Shown here: in pieces, positions 1-9,027 of the stretch | Position numbering within the stretch: position 1 is the first letter of the stretch | Layout: every line of letters starts with the position of its first letter | NCBI RefSeq assembly: GCF_004345605.1 | Contig: NZ_SLVY01000010.1 | Location: 62,001 to 126,000 of the forward strand | DNA length: 64,000 bases | Direction of reading: 5' to 3' | Source: Rhodococcus sp. SMB37 | GTDB lineage: Bacteria > Actinomycetota > Actinomycetes > Mycobacteriales > Mycobacteriaceae | Notes under the pieces: generated by a model | The model's input: only the letters and a program-made list of their open reading frames with translations | Databases searched by the model: none | What the model was told of the DNA's origin: nothing | Translations under genes and position numbers: made by a program

Positions 1-294
1 TTCGACGATGGGCGAGACCCGATCGAAGATCGCGAACACCTCCTTCGAGGCCCGCGAATAGGCGTTCATGCGCGGCGGCATCGAGATCACGTGGGGGCAC
101 AGAGCACGGGCCGCACGGCCCGGCATGGGTGTCTTGATTCCGTAGGCCTTCGCCTCGTAGCTTGCGGCCAGGACGACGCCACCGCCGACCACCACGGGCT
201 TGCCTAGAAGCCACGGATCGTCGCGTTGCTCGACCGACGCGTAGAACGCGTCGAGGTCGGCGTGGAGGATTGTTGCGCGGGCGGACACGAACAT
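1..294 (-). CDS. dinB: DNA polymerase IV (Y-family translesion polymerase), 5' part only
   Basis: Partial gene that runs off the left edge; only about 98 N-terminal residues are present. The reverse strand reads a typical Y-family start, with ILHADLDAFYASVEQ near residues 9-23 (the first catalytic Asp lies in DLDAFYASVE), then GKPVVVGGG and AASYEAKAYGIKTPMP, which is the family's fingers region. Such enzymes copy past damaged template bases. The start could be the ATG at 294 or the GTG two codons further in (288). No other start is available, because an in-frame stop lies just upstream at 337-339. A LexA-type palindrome covers this start, so the gene is probably SOS-controlled and may be read from a leaderless or very short-leader mRNA. 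It diverges from the crotonase gene at 367. Confidence 0.9.
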   Translation of the reverse strand, partial: MFVSARATILHADLDAFYASVEQRDDPWLLGKPVVVGGGVVLAASYEAKAYGIKTPMPGRAARALCPHVISMPPRMNAYSRASKEVFAIFDRVSPIVE

Positions 295-301
295 ATGTTC
301 G
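288..301. promoter_or_regulatory. LexA (SOS) box over the dinB start codon
   Basis: The sequence CGAACATATGTTCG is a perfect 14-bp palindrome. It matches the core of the actinobacterial LexA box (CGAAC, four bases, GTTCG). It overlaps the ATG of dinB, so LexA bound here should block dinB transcription. The divergent crotonase gene begins only 66 bp away and might also be affected. Confidence 0.75.
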
Positions 302-366
302 CATGAGGGTCCGACAGAAAGCCCGATACGACAGAACTACCGACTCGGCGGTGCTAGAAACAGTTC

Positions 367-1146
367 ATGCCTGCCACCGACGTCGTTGTCGAACGTGACG
401 GTGCCGTCACCACCATCGTGCTCAACCGTCCCGATCGCAGAAATGCCGTGGACGGACCGATGGCTGCGCAGCTCCGCGAGGCCTTCGAACAGTTCGGCGC
501 CGACGACGAGCAACGTGTCGCGGTGCTCTGGGGTGCCGGCGGTCATTTCTGTGCCGGCGCCGACCTCACCGCCGTGGGCGATCCGCAGCGGCGCCACGAA
601 CTCGACTCGGAGGGCGGCGGAACGGGCCCGATGGGGCCGTCCCGGATAGCGCTGTCCAAACCGCTCATCGCGGCGGTGAGCGGGTACGCGGTCGCCGGTG
701 GACTCGAACTCGCACTGCTTGCGGACCTGCGGGTGTGCGAATCCGACGCGGTCTTCGGGGTGTTCTGCCGCCGCTGGGGCGTACCGCTCATCGACGGCGG
801 CACGGTGCGGCTGCCGCGGATCATCGGGCAGGGCAGAGCGCTCGACATGATCCTCACCGGCCGTGCGGTGGACGCAACCGAGGCCTTGTCGTTCGGCCTC
901 GTCAATCGGGTCGTCGACGCGGGCGCATCACTTGCTGCGGCGCAGGAGATCGCGCAGCAACTGGCAGCATTCCCGCAGGAATGCATGTCCGTGGACCGCG
1001 CGTCGGCCTACCGGTCGTTCGACCTGCCGCTCGACACCGCATTGCGTGCCGAGGGCGCCCACGGTGTGCCGATCGTCGAGCGGGAAGGCATCGCCGGTGC
1101 CGCGCGGTTCGCGTCGGGCGAGGGCCGGCACGGTGCCTTCCGCTAG
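367..1146 (+). CDS. Crotonase / enoyl-CoA hydratase family protein
   Basis: A 259-residue crotonase-fold protein. Visible landmarks are the oxyanion-hole segment CAGADL (62-67) and [11 protein letters not shown] (about 107-116). Glu114 occupies the place of the first catalytic Glu of classical enoyl-CoA hydratase. Aligned by eye, the second catalytic Glu (the E of rat FGQPE) is replaced by Cys134 in FGVFCRRWG, so ordinary hydratase chemistry is doubtful. The substrate is probably an acyl-CoA, but the reaction is unknown. The start lacks a strong ribosome-binding site. The 3' end overlaps the end of radA by 4 bp, tail to tail. Confidence 0.88.
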   Translation: MPATDVVVERDGAVTTIVLNRPDRRNAVDGPMAAQLREAFEQFGADDEQRVAVLWGAGGHFCAGADLTAVGDPQRRHELDSEGGGTGPMGPSRIALSKPLIAAVSGYAVAGGLELALLADLRVCESDAVFGVFCRRWGVPLIDGGTVRLPRIIGQGRALDMILTGRAVDATEALSFGLVNRVVDAGASLAAAQEIAQQLAAFPQECMSVDRASAYRSFDLPLDTALRAEGAHGVPIVEREGIAGAARFASGEGRHGAFR

Positions 1147-2531
1147 CCGATGTTCATGAGCGCCTGCCCGAGGTTCGTCACCTCGCGGACCTTCATGCCG
1201 GAGGGTGCGCCCTCGGTGTTGCGGGGGACCACTCCGCGGGTGAACCCCAGCCGGTGTGCTTCGGTGAGCCGTCGACCGGCGCCGGCCACACGCCGGACCT
1301 CACCTGCCAACCCGACCTCGCCGAGCAGCACGGTGCCGGGCGGGACCGGCTGATCTCTCACTGCGGACACGATCGCGAGCGCCAACGCGAGGTCGGCGGA
1401 CGGGTCGGTGATCCGCATGCCTCCGACCGTCGATGCGTACACGTCGCATTTCCCGAGATCGCGGATGTTGCAGCGCCGTTCGAGGACGGCGAGGACCATC
1501 GCGACGCGCGCCGAATCCAGGCCGCTCACCGCGCGCCGCGGTGACGGATTCTGGGTGTGCACGACGAGTGCCTGCACTTCGCCGAGCAGTGGGCGTTTGC
1601 CGTCCATCGTGACGGTCACCGCCGTGCCCGAGACCTCCTCGTTCCGGTGCTGGAGGAACAATCCCGACGGGTCGCTCACCTCGACGATGCCGCCCTCGGT
1701 GAGCTCGAAGCAGCCCACCTCCTCGGCCGCACCGAACCGGTTCTTGACCCCGCGCACCATGCGCAGCGTCGAATGCTTGTCGCCTTCGAAGTGCAATACG
1801 ACGTCGACGAGATGCTCGAGCGAGCGCGGACCCGCGACCGCGCCGTCCTTGGTGACGTGACCGATCAGCAGCACCGGGATCCCGCTCGCCTTCGCGAGCG
1901 AGGTCAGGGCGCTCGTGACGGCCTTGACCTGGGTGACACCGCCGGACACACCGTCGACATCGGCGGCGAGCATCGTCTGCACCGAGTCGACGACGAGTAA
2001 CGTCGGCTTGACCTGCTCGACGTGGCCGAAGATCGTCGCCAGATCGGATTCGGCCGCCAGATAGACCCGCTCGTGGACGGACCCGGTGCGGTCGGCGCGG
2101 AGCCGGACCTGGCCGGCGGATTCCTCGCCTGTGACGTACAGCGATCTGTCGTCGGCGCCGCGCTGGGCCCAGCGGTGTACGACCTCGAGGAGCAGCGTCG
2201 ACTTGCCGACGCCCGGCTCGCCCGCGAGCAGGACGACGGACCCGGGCACGATCCCGCCGCCGAGGACGCGATCGAGCTCGGAGATGCCGGTGGACTTGGC
2301 GGCAGTTTCCTTCCCGTCGATCCGGGTGAGGGGAGTGGCAGGGGTGGTGGGGAGGACGGCTGCGGCGCCCGCACGCGCGAGCGAGGTGCCCGGCCGCGAT
2401 GCGACGGCTGCGGGCTGCAGTGGCGCCTCGTCCAGCGATCCCCACGTTCCGCACTCCGGGCAGCGTCCGACCCACTTGGCTACGGTGTGCGAGCAATCGG
2501 AACAGCGATAGATCGTCTTGGTTCTGGCCAC
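1143..2531 (-). CDS. radA: DNA repair protein RadA (Sms)
   Basis: RecA-like ATPase that promotes branch migration during recombinational repair. The start is the GTG at 2531, which gives 462 residues. The protein opens with the family's zinc finger (Cys10, Cys13, Cys24, Cys27), followed by a Walker A motif GEPGVGKST near residue 100, the RadA signature KNRFG, and a C-terminal Lon-type domain with [10 protein letters not shown]. It lies downstream of lpqE on the same strand, separated by a strong hairpin. This matches the lpqE-radA order of Mycobacterium tuberculosis (Rv3584-Rv3585), but the disA gene that follows radA there is missing here, and radA meets the crotonase gene instead. Confidence 0.96.
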   Translation of the reverse strand: MARTKTIYRCSDCSHTVAKWVGRCPECGTWGSLDEAPLQPAAVASRPGTSLARAGAAAVLPTTPATPLTRIDGKETAAKSTGISELDRVLGGGIVPGSVVLLAGEPGVGKSTLLLEVVHRWAQRGADDRSLYVTGEESAGQVRLRADRTGSVHERVYLAAESDLATIFGHVEQVKPTLLVVDSVQTMLAADVDGVSGGVTQVKAVTSALTSLAKASGIPVLLIGHVTKDGAVAGPRSLEHLVDVVLHFEGDKHSTLRMVRGVKNRFGAAEEVGCFELTEGGIVEVSDPSGLFLQHRNEEVSGTAVTVTMDGKRPLLGEVQALVVHTQNPSPRRAVSGLDSARVAMVLAVLERRCNIRDLGKCDVYASTVGGMRITDPSADLALALAIVSAVRDQPVPPGTVLLGEVGLAGEVRRVAGAGRRLTEAHRLGFTRGVVPRNTEGAPSGMKVREVTNLGQALMNIG

Positions 2532-2566
2532 GGCCGGAGGATATGCGAACGTGGTGACAGAACGCG

Positions 2567-2604
2567 GGAAGGCCTGGACGAGAGTGTTCTCGTCCAGGCC
2601 TTCC
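2567..2604 (-). terminator. Long perfect hairpin between lpqE and radA
   Basis: A 17-bp perfect inverted repeat (GGAAGGCCTGGACGAGA against its complement) encloses a 4-base loop, GTGT. It begins 28 bp beyond the lpqE stop codon and ends 35 bp before radA. No T-run follows, as is common for actinobacterial hairpins. It probably ends or stabilises the lpqE transcript. Confidence 0.65.
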
Positions 2605-2631
2605 TGAAGTGTTCTGCGTGCTCGCGCTGGG

Positions 2632-3261
2632 TCAGTGCGCTTCGCCGACGATCGGCGACAGGTCCGACTCGTGGCGTTCGAGCACCGGGCCGGCATCGAC
2701 CGGGACCGCCAGAGTCACGTCGCCGGCCTCCTGGAAGGAGAAGGTGAAGGGGATGGTCAGGCCGGGCCGGACACCTTCCTTCAGATCGACGAGTTCGACG
2801 GTCTCGACAGCCGCGGGCACGATGGGGGTGTCCTCCGGCGAAGTGGGCTGCGGCGATTCGTCGACGGACTCGAGGAGATCCGTGGTCTCTTCGGAGACAC
2901 CTGCGACGACCGAGCCCAGAGCCGGGATCTCGATGTCGTCGGCGCCCGTCACCGAACCCGCGAACTCGGTCTCGATGCCGGTGAGGACGTCGCCGCGGTA
3001 GCCGTCGAGATTCGCGATGGTGAAGCCCAGCAGAGCGGTGCCGCCCGGCTCGATGCTGTACTCCTCGGAATCCGGGTAGATGATGTGCACGTTGCGCAGC
3101 GCAATGGTGCCGACGTCCGTGTTGGTGCCGTTGATCGCAGCCACCTGGTCGGAGGTCTGGGTGATCTGACCGGCGCCGCACGCGGACAGCGTCAGCGTCG
3201 CACCCGCGGCCAGGGCGACAGCGGTCGCGACTCGACGAGTCGACGTGTTGAGAGCAGTCAC
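2632..3261 (-). CDS. lpqE: LpqE-like lipoprotein
   Basis: A 209-residue predicted lipoprotein. The GTG at 3261 is chosen because GGAGG stands at the right distance and the signal peptide then begins directly ([10 protein letters not shown], hydrophobic stretch, lipobox LSAC with the lipidated Cys28). The rest is a beta-rich exported domain with an acidic Ser/Pro linker around residue 130. No catalytic motif is visible. Identification as LpqE rests on position: in M. tuberculosis lpqE lies between radA and carD, exactly as here. The role of LpqE is unknown. Confidence 0.8.
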   Translation of the reverse strand: MTALNTSTRRVATAVALAAGATLTLSACGAGQITQTSDQVAAINGTNTDVGTIALRNVHIIYPDSEEYSIEPGGTALLGFTIANLDGYRGDVLTGIETEFAGSVTGADDIEIPALGSVVAGVSEETTDLLESVDESPQPTSPEDTPIVPAAVETVELVDLKEGVRPGLTIPFTFSFQEAGDVTLAVPVDAGPVLERHESDLSPIVGEAH

Positions 3262-3498
3262 TTTTCCTCCACTCGGGTAAGGCTCGCAATCCACTAGGCA
3301 GAGTAGTAGTCGACCCACAGGGAGTGCGCGTCGGGTCATCGATATTGCCATTTTGTGCACCACAACGGGGCATAACGCCTCGTCCTGGCGGGTGTGTCGC
3401 ACGTCACCGGATGCACGTAACCGGTTGCCTGTCAAGCCCTACGCTCACGTGCCGATGCCCCTGACCTGCGCTGTTGATGAGAGTCCGATGTGGTCACG

Positions 3499-4023
<525 letters not shown>

Positions 4024-4053
4024 CAGGCGACGCGACGCTCGAATCAACATCAA

Positions 4054-4779
4054 GTGAATCGAATACAGCAAGTACACGATCGCAGCGGGCCGGTCGTCGG
4101 AATCATTCCGGCGGCCGGCCGCGGCGTCCGTCTGGGGGAATCACTCCCCAAGGCGTTCGTCGAGCTGGGCGGGCGCACCATGCTCGACCGGGCCGTCGAA
4201 TCGATGCTCGGCTCGGGCGCGGTCGACCGTGTCGTGGTGGTGGCGCCGCCCGAACTTGCCGCGACACCCCCGGCGGAGCTCGTATCCGAGAAGTACGCCG
4301 ATCGGGTCGTGGTCACTGCGGGTGGTGCGGAGCGTGCGGATTCCGTGCGAGCGGGTCTGCGGGCGGCACCGGGCGCGCAGTTCGTCCTCGTGCACGACGC
4401 GGCGAGGGCCCTGACTCCGTCGGAGTTGTTCACCCGGGTGGTCGACGAACTGCGGGCCGGGCGACGCGCGGTGATTCCCGTCCTGCCGGTCGCCGACACC
4501 ATCAAGAGCGTCGACTCCGACGGTGTCGTCACCGGGACCCCGGACAGGGCGACCTTGCGCGCAGTGCAGACACCGCAGGGATTCGACGCAGACCTGCTCG
4601 ACCGCGCCAATCGCGATACGGGTGACGCGACCGACGACGCCGGGCTGGTGGAACGGCTCGGCGAAGCCGTACACACCGTGGCGGGCGACCCGCTCGCCTT
4701 CAAGATCACTACACCGTTGGATCTGGTGCTGGCCCGAGCTCTGCTCGCAGCAGCACACAAGACCGAAGAGGGGAACTGA
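4054..4779 (+). CDS. ispD: 2-C-methyl-D-erythritol 4-phosphate cytidylyltransferase
   Basis: Third step of the non-mevalonate isoprenoid pathway: joins CTP and MEP to give CDP-ME. The 241-residue product has the nucleotide-binding loop IIPAAGRGVRLG (17-28) with Lys33 in LPKAF, then VLVHDAAR near residue 110 and the C-terminal KITTPLDL. The start is the GTG at 4054; no better start with a clear Shine-Dalgarno lies downstream before the loop. It sits 6 bp upstream of ispF, which supplies the next cyclisation step but one. Confidence 0.96.
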   Translation: MNRIQQVHDRSGPVVGIIPAAGRGVRLGESLPKAFVELGGRTMLDRAVESMLGSGAVDRVVVVAPPELAATPPAELVSEKYADRVVVTAGGAERADSVRAGLRAAPGAQFVLVHDAARALTPSELFTRVVDELRAGRRAVIPVLPVADTIKSVDSDGVVTGTPDRATLRAVQTPQGFDADLLDRANRDTGDATDDAGLVERLGEAVHTVAGDPLAFKITTPLDLVLARALLAAAHKTEEGN

Positions 4780-4785
4780 ACACAC

Positions 4786-5262
4786 GTGCGTGTCGGAATC
4801 GGAACAGACGTACACCCGGTGGAGCCGGGGCGCCCGTGCTGGATTGCCGGTCTGCTGTTCGACGATGCGGACGGTTGCTCGGGACACTCCGACGGCGACG
4901 TCGCCGCGCACGCGTTGTGTGATGCGCTGTTGTCGGCGTCCGGCCTCGGTGACCTGGGGTCTGTGTTCGGGACCGATCGACCCGAGATGGCGGGAGCGTC
5001 GGGAGCCTCGATGCTCACCGAGGTGCGGCGGCTGCTGACCGAAGCGGGCTGGGTCATCGGTAATGCTGCGGTGCAGGTGATCGGGAATCGTCCGAAGATC
5101 GGCCCGCGTCGCGACGAGGCGGTACGCGTGCTGTCCGATCTGCTCGGCGCGCCCGTGTCGGTGTCCGCAACGACAACCGATGGCCTCGGGCTGACCGGCC
5201 GTGGAGAAGGTGTGGCGGCTATCGCCACCGCACTCGTATTACCTGACGTCGATCAACGGTAG
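4786..5262 (+). CDS. ispF: 2-C-methyl-D-erythritol 2,4-cyclodiphosphate synthase
   Basis: Converts CDP-ME 2-phosphate to MEcPP in the MEP pathway. The 158 residues match the family length. The metal ligands are all in place: Asp8 and His10 in GTDVH, and His42. The substrate-binding segment GHSDGD is also present, as is the C-terminal [17 protein letters not shown]. It starts at GTG, is probably translated from the ispD message, and is followed by cysS after 11 bp. Confidence 0.97.
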   Translation: MRVGIGTDVHPVEPGRPCWIAGLLFDDADGCSGHSDGDVAAHALCDALLSASGLGDLGSVFGTDRPEMAGASGASMLTEVRRLLTEAGWVIGNAAVQVIGNRPKIGPRRDEAVRVLSDLLGAPVSVSATTTDGLGLTGRGEGVAAIATALVLPDVDQR

Positions 5263-5273
5263 GATGGCCTGTC

Positions 5274-6668
5274 GTGACTTTGCGCCTTTTCGACACCGAA
5301 ACACGAGCCGTGCGGGATTTCGAACCGCTGGTGCCCGGACACGCCTCGGTGTATCTGTGTGGCGCCACTGTTCAGGGTGAGCCGCATATCGGCCACGTGC
5401 GCAGCGGCGTCGCATTCGACGTGCTGCGACGCTGGCTCGCAGCGAAAGGCCTCGACGTCGCGTTTGTGAGAAACGTCACTGATATCGACGACAAGATCCT
5501 CCGCAAGGCCGGCGAAGCAGGCCGTCCCTGGTGGGAATGGAAGACGACGTACGAGCGCGCCTTCACCCGCGCTTACGACGCACTCGGCGTGCTGCCGCCC
5601 TCCGTGGAGCCGCGCGCGACCGGGCACATCACCCAGATGGTCGAGCTCATGCAGCGACTCATCGACGCGGGTCACGCATACGCATCCGACGGCAACGTCT
5701 ACTTCGACGTCATGAGCTTCCCCGAATACGGCGCGCTGTCGGGACACAAACTCGACGACGTCCACCAAGGTGAGAGCGCCGGGCAGGGCAAGCGCGACTC
5801 CCGCGACTTCACGTTGTGGAAGGCGGAGAAGCCCGGCGAACCGTCGTGGCCGACCCCGTGGGGTCGTGGCCGCCCGGGCTGGCACCTCGAATGCTCGGCC
5901 ATGGCCGAGTTCTACCTCGGTGGCACTTTCGACATCCATTGCGGCGGCATGGATCTGGTGTTCCCGCACCACGAGAACGAGATCGCGCAGGCCCGCGCCG
6001 CGGGCGACGGCTTCGCCCGCTACTGGCTGCACAACGGCTGGGTGACCATGGGCGGCGAGAAGATGTCCAAGTCACTCGGCAACGTGCTGTCCATCCCCAA
6101 CGTCCTCACCCGAGTGCGAGCTCAGGAGCTGCGCTACTACCTCGGCAGCGCCCACTACCGGTCGATGCTCGAGTACTCCGACACGGCGCTGGCCGAGGCG
6201 GCCGCGGCCTATCGCGGGCTCGAGTCGTTCGTGCTCAAGGCGCGTGATCGGGCCGGTGACGTTCCCGTCGGAACGTGGACCGGTGCCTTCGCTGAGGCGC
6301 TCGACGATGATCTCGGTGTACCCAAGGCACTCGCCGAGATCCACGGCCGGCGCAGCGAGGGCAACAAAGCGCTCGACAACGGAGACCTGACCGAAGCGGT
6401 GCGTATCGCCTCTCAGGTCCGTGCGATGCTTTCGGTCCTCGGTGTCGACCCACTCGATGCACACTGGCAGGAGAGCTCCGGCGACGAGTCGGGTGCGCTC
6501 GCCGCCCTCGATGTGCTGGTGGGAGCAGAACTCGATCGTCGACAGAGCGCCCGCGCCGAGAAGAACTGGGCGGTCGCCGACGAAGTACGTGACCGGCTGA
6601 CAGCGGCGGGGATCGAAGTAACGGATACGCCGAACGGACCCGAGTGGTCCCTGAAAGCAGGGCAGTGA
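5274..6668 (+). CDS. cysS: Cysteinyl-tRNA synthetase
   Basis: Charges tRNA-Cys. The 464-residue class I synthetase starts at GTG. Cys29 in VYLCGATV is the first zinc ligand, HIGH is present as PHIGH (residues 37-41), the zinc-site segments WHLECSAM and [10 protein letters not shown] follow, and KMSKS ([11 protein letters not shown], about 262) completes the active site. The stop codon overlaps the ATG of rlmB by one base, which suggests translational coupling. Position and length match M. tuberculosis cysS1 (Rv3580c) rather than the mycothiol enzyme MshC. Confidence 0.97.
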   Translation: MTLRLFDTETRAVRDFEPLVPGHASVYLCGATVQGEPHIGHVRSGVAFDVLRRWLAAKGLDVAFVRNVTDIDDKILRKAGEAGRPWWEWKTTYERAFTRAYDALGVLPPSVEPRATGHITQMVELMQRLIDAGHAYASDGNVYFDVMSFPEYGALSGHKLDDVHQGESAGQGKRDSRDFTLWKAEKPGEPSWPTPWGRGRPGWHLECSAMAEFYLGGTFDIHCGGMDLVFPHHENEIAQARAAGDGFARYWLHNGWVTMGGEKMSKSLGNVLSIPNVLTRVRAQELRYYLGSAHYRSMLEYSDTALAEAAAAYRGLESFVLKARDRAGDVPVGTWTGAFAEALDDDLGVPKALAEIHGRRSEGNKALDNGDLTEAVRIASQVRAMLSVLGVDPLDAHWQESSGDESGALAALDVLVGAELDRRQSARAEKNWAVADEVRDRLTAAGIEVTDTPNGPEWSLKAGQ

Positions 6669-7627
6669 TGGCAGGCAATTCCCAGCGTCGCGGAGCGATC
6701 CGCAAGGGCGGAACGAAGAAAGGGCAGGTCGTCGGCTCGGGCGGTCAGCGTCGGCGCGGTCTCGAAGCCCGCGGAGCGACCCCGAAGGCCGAGGACCGTT
6801 CGTACCATCCTGCGGCACGGCGCGCTCGCGCAGCGGCGAAGGCCGCCGACAACCGCGGCCGTCGTCCCGGTGGACGTAAGCCGGAGGATGGGCCGGAGAT
6901 GGTCCTCGGCCGCAACCCCGTCGTCGAGTGCCTGCGTGCCGAGGTGCCCGCGACCGCGCTCTACGTTGCGATCGGCGCGGAAGCCGACGACCGGCTCAAG
7001 GAAGCAGTGCAGCGCGCGGCCGATGCCGGCATTTCGATCCTCGAAGTGCAGCGCGGCGAACTCGACCGGCTCACCGCCAACGGAATGCACCAGGGCATCG
7101 GCTTGCAGGTGCCGCCGTACCGCTACGTGCATCCCGATGATCTGATCGTGCGCGCGAAACAACGGCACGAGCGGCCTCTGCTGGTGGCGCTCGACAACAT
7201 TTCCGACCCGCGCAACCTCGGTGCGATCATCCGGTCCGTCGCGGCGTTCGGTGGCCACGGCGTGGTGATTCCGCAGCGTCGGAGCGCGTCGGTGACCGCT
7301 GTCGCATGGCGTACCAGCGCGGGTGCCGCGGCGCGGCTTCCTGTCGCGCGGGCAACCAACCTGACGCGCACGCTCAAGGACTGGCAGTCCCAGGGTGTCC
7401 GCGTCGTCGGTCTCGATGCCGGTGGCGACACCGATCTCGACGATTTCGACGGCACCGAACCCGTTGTCGTGGTGGTGGGGTCCGAAGGCAAGGGACTCTC
7501 GCGGCTCGTCCGCGAGACGTGCGATTCGATCCTGTCCATCCCGATGGCCGGCGAGGTGGAGTCGCTCAACGCGTCGGTGGCGGCAGGCGTCGTGCTCGCC
7601 GACATCGCGCGTCGTCGTCGTTCCTGA
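6668..7627 (+). CDS. rlmB: 23S rRNA 2'-O-methyltransferase, TrmH/SpoU family
   Basis: SpoU-type methyltransferase that probably methylates G2251 of 23S rRNA. The product is 319 residues from the ATG at 6668. A basic, disordered N-terminal tail of about 75 residues rich in Arg, Lys and Gly is typical of actinobacterial members. Then come the substrate-binding domain ([13 protein letters not shown]) and the knotted SPOUT domain with [30 protein letters not shown] and [17 protein letters not shown], the three family motifs. It is the last gene of the carD-ispD-ispF-cysS run, as in M. tuberculosis (Rv3579c). Confidence 0.94.
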   Translation: MAGNSQRRGAIRKGGTKKGQVVGSGGQRRRGLEARGATPKAEDRSYHPAARRARAAAKAADNRGRRPGGRKPEDGPEMVLGRNPVVECLRAEVPATALYVAIGAEADDRLKEAVQRAADAGISILEVQRGELDRLTANGMHQGIGLQVPPYRYVHPDDLIVRAKQRHERPLLVALDNISDPRNLGAIIRSVAAFGGHGVVIPQRRSASVTAVAWRTSAGAAARLPVARATNLTRTLKDWQSQGVRVVGLDAGGDTDLDDFDGTEPVVVVVGSEGKGLSRLVRETCDSILSIPMAGEVESLNASVAAGVVLADIARRRRS

Positions 7628-7708
7628 CTTCTCCTGCGCATATACGGGAACCGATCCGGCCCCCGGTGCGTCTGTATCGGTAGGACCGGACGGAAGCGGG
7701 GGCAACGG

Positions 7709-8176
7709 GTGGCGTACACGACGGCGTTCGACGGGCGTTTCGAGATCACACCGCCGTTGGACCGGCACGAGATCGACTTCCTCAGCGGGTTCGCAGGTCC
7801 GGCGAGTGGTCCGCACAATGCGGGCCGCGACGGGCTGCCGACAGATGGGCGGCCGCTGTCGTGGTGTCAGTGGGTCCCGAGCAGTGACGGGCGTGCCCTC
7901 GAGTGGGACGGCGACCCGGTCTTCTACCGCTACGCCGACTGGCTGGAGTACTTGATCGCCGCGTTCCTGGCGCCCCGGGGGCATGGAGTGTCCGGAACGG
8001 TGGAGGTGCGCACGAGTGCCGGTGATTTCGGTTGGATTACTGTGCGGGACAACAAGGTCGTGACTCAGATCAGTCGGACGAACCGTACGCGCCGACCCGG
8101 CCGTAACTGCGCGGCGGTGGGAAGGTCCGCTGTCGTCACCACGGCGATCACCGGATATCCGCCGGTGACGGGATGA
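7709..8176 (+). CDS. Conserved hypothetical protein, probably with a shifted 3' end
   Basis: A 155-residue open frame from a GTG start. The first 118 residues look like a known actinobacterial protein of unknown function: FDGRFEITPPLDRHE near the start, WCQWVPSSDGRALEWDG in the middle, then YADWLEYLIAAFLAPRG and VRDNKVV. The last 37 residues are basic and lie antisense to the end of pxpC, an unusual 112-bp overlap. A TGA at 8061-8063, one frame over and just after VRDNKVV, would end the protein one base before the pxpC stop. A small indel near the 3' end is therefore likely, or else a sequencing error. The function is not known. Confidence 0.6.
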   Translation: MAYTTAFDGRFEITPPLDRHEIDFLSGFAGPASGPHNAGRDGLPTDGRPLSWCQWVPSSDGRALEWDGDPVFYRYADWLEYLIAAFLAPRGHGVSGTVEVRTSAGDFGWITVRDNKVVTQISRTNRTRRPGRNCAAVGRSAVVTTAITGYPPVTG

Positions 8177-8928
8177 TCCGCGAGGAACAACACGGGGTGT
8201 CCCTCCGGCGGTACCTGAATGGAACCCGCAACCATGCCCTCGCTGGGAAGTTCGTCGTGGCGTGAGCGGTGCAGCGGGCCGGGGCCCTGGAACCGGATCC
8301 CCACCCGGTCGAGTTTCGGCGTCACCGTCCACGATTCGTGCAGGAGGGCGCGGACCGAGGCGGCGGTGAACCAGTCGTCGCGGGGGCCGATTCGCACACG
8401 GAGTTCGACGGGATCGGTGGCCGGGGCAGGTGGAGGGATCTGTTCCTCGCCGGGGAGTTCGTCGGCGAGCGCGCCCACCAGCAGTCGATCACCGGTGCGC
8501 ACCGGCTCGGGGCCGGTGCCCGACAATGTGTCGGTCGATCGGCTTCCCAGTACCTCCGGGACATCGATGCCGCCGCGGACCGCCAGGTACGACCGCAGGC
8601 CCTCGGACGGCGCACCGACCGAGATGATGTCCTGGTCGCGGAGCAGCACTCTCGCGTAATCGCCCACCAGCCGGCCGTTGACCGTCACGTCGACACGTGC
8701 TCCAGTGATCGCGACGATCGTGTCGCCGATACTCCGGACGGAGAGACCGCCACCCGTCACCTCGAGGGCGGCGGCGTCCGGGTGGTTGCCCACGAGCCGA
8801 TTCGCGGCGTCGTGTGCCGTGCGATCGGCCGCACCGGATTCGGTCACGCCGTCGGCCCCGTGTCCGGTGCGTCCGCGATCCTGCACGGTCGTGAATATCC
8901 CACCGGTGACGACCTCGAGCCATGCCAT
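8065..8928 (-). CDS. pxpC: 5-oxoprolinase subunit C (biotin-dependent carboxyltransferase-like)
   Basis: Subunit of the ATP-dependent PxpABC 5-oxoprolinase, which opens pyroglutamate to glutamate. The 287-residue product, started at the ATG beginning MAWLEVV, has GIFTTVQDRGRTGH (about 11-24), the family's opening motif, then AALEVTGGGLSV, AVRGGIDVPEVLGSRSTDT and the closing LPTAAQLRPGRRVRFV. Its partners pxpA and pxpB lie 1.5 kb away on the same strand beyond mgtE, so the set is split. The 3' end overlaps the neighbouring unknown gene tail to tail. Confidence 0.9.
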   Translation of the reverse strand: MAWLEVVTGGIFTTVQDRGRTGHGADGVTESGAADRTAHDAANRLVGNHPDAAALEVTGGGLSVRSIGDTIVAITGARVDVTVNGRLVGDYARVLLRDQDIISVGAPSEGLRSYLAVRGGIDVPEVLGSRSTDTLSGTGPEPVRTGDRLLVGALADELPGEEQIPPPAPATDPVELRVRIGPRDDWFTAASVRALLHESWTVTPKLDRVGIRFQGPGPLHRSRHDELPSEGMVAGSIQVPPEGHPVLFLADHPVTGGYPVIAVVTTADLPTAAQLRPGRRVRFVRLI

Positions 8929-9027
8929 GGGTCCATGGTCCCGCAATCCGGGGCCGGCCGCGAGAACAGTTCGGTGGGCTCACCCGGAGCACGTTAGGTT
9001 TGGGTGCCGCAGTTCGAGGGAGACGTG

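Noticed and set aside
3474-3479. TTGATG as -35 of carD
   Set aside because: The distance to the -10 candidate is 22 bp, too long for a normal promoter; only the extended -10 was kept.
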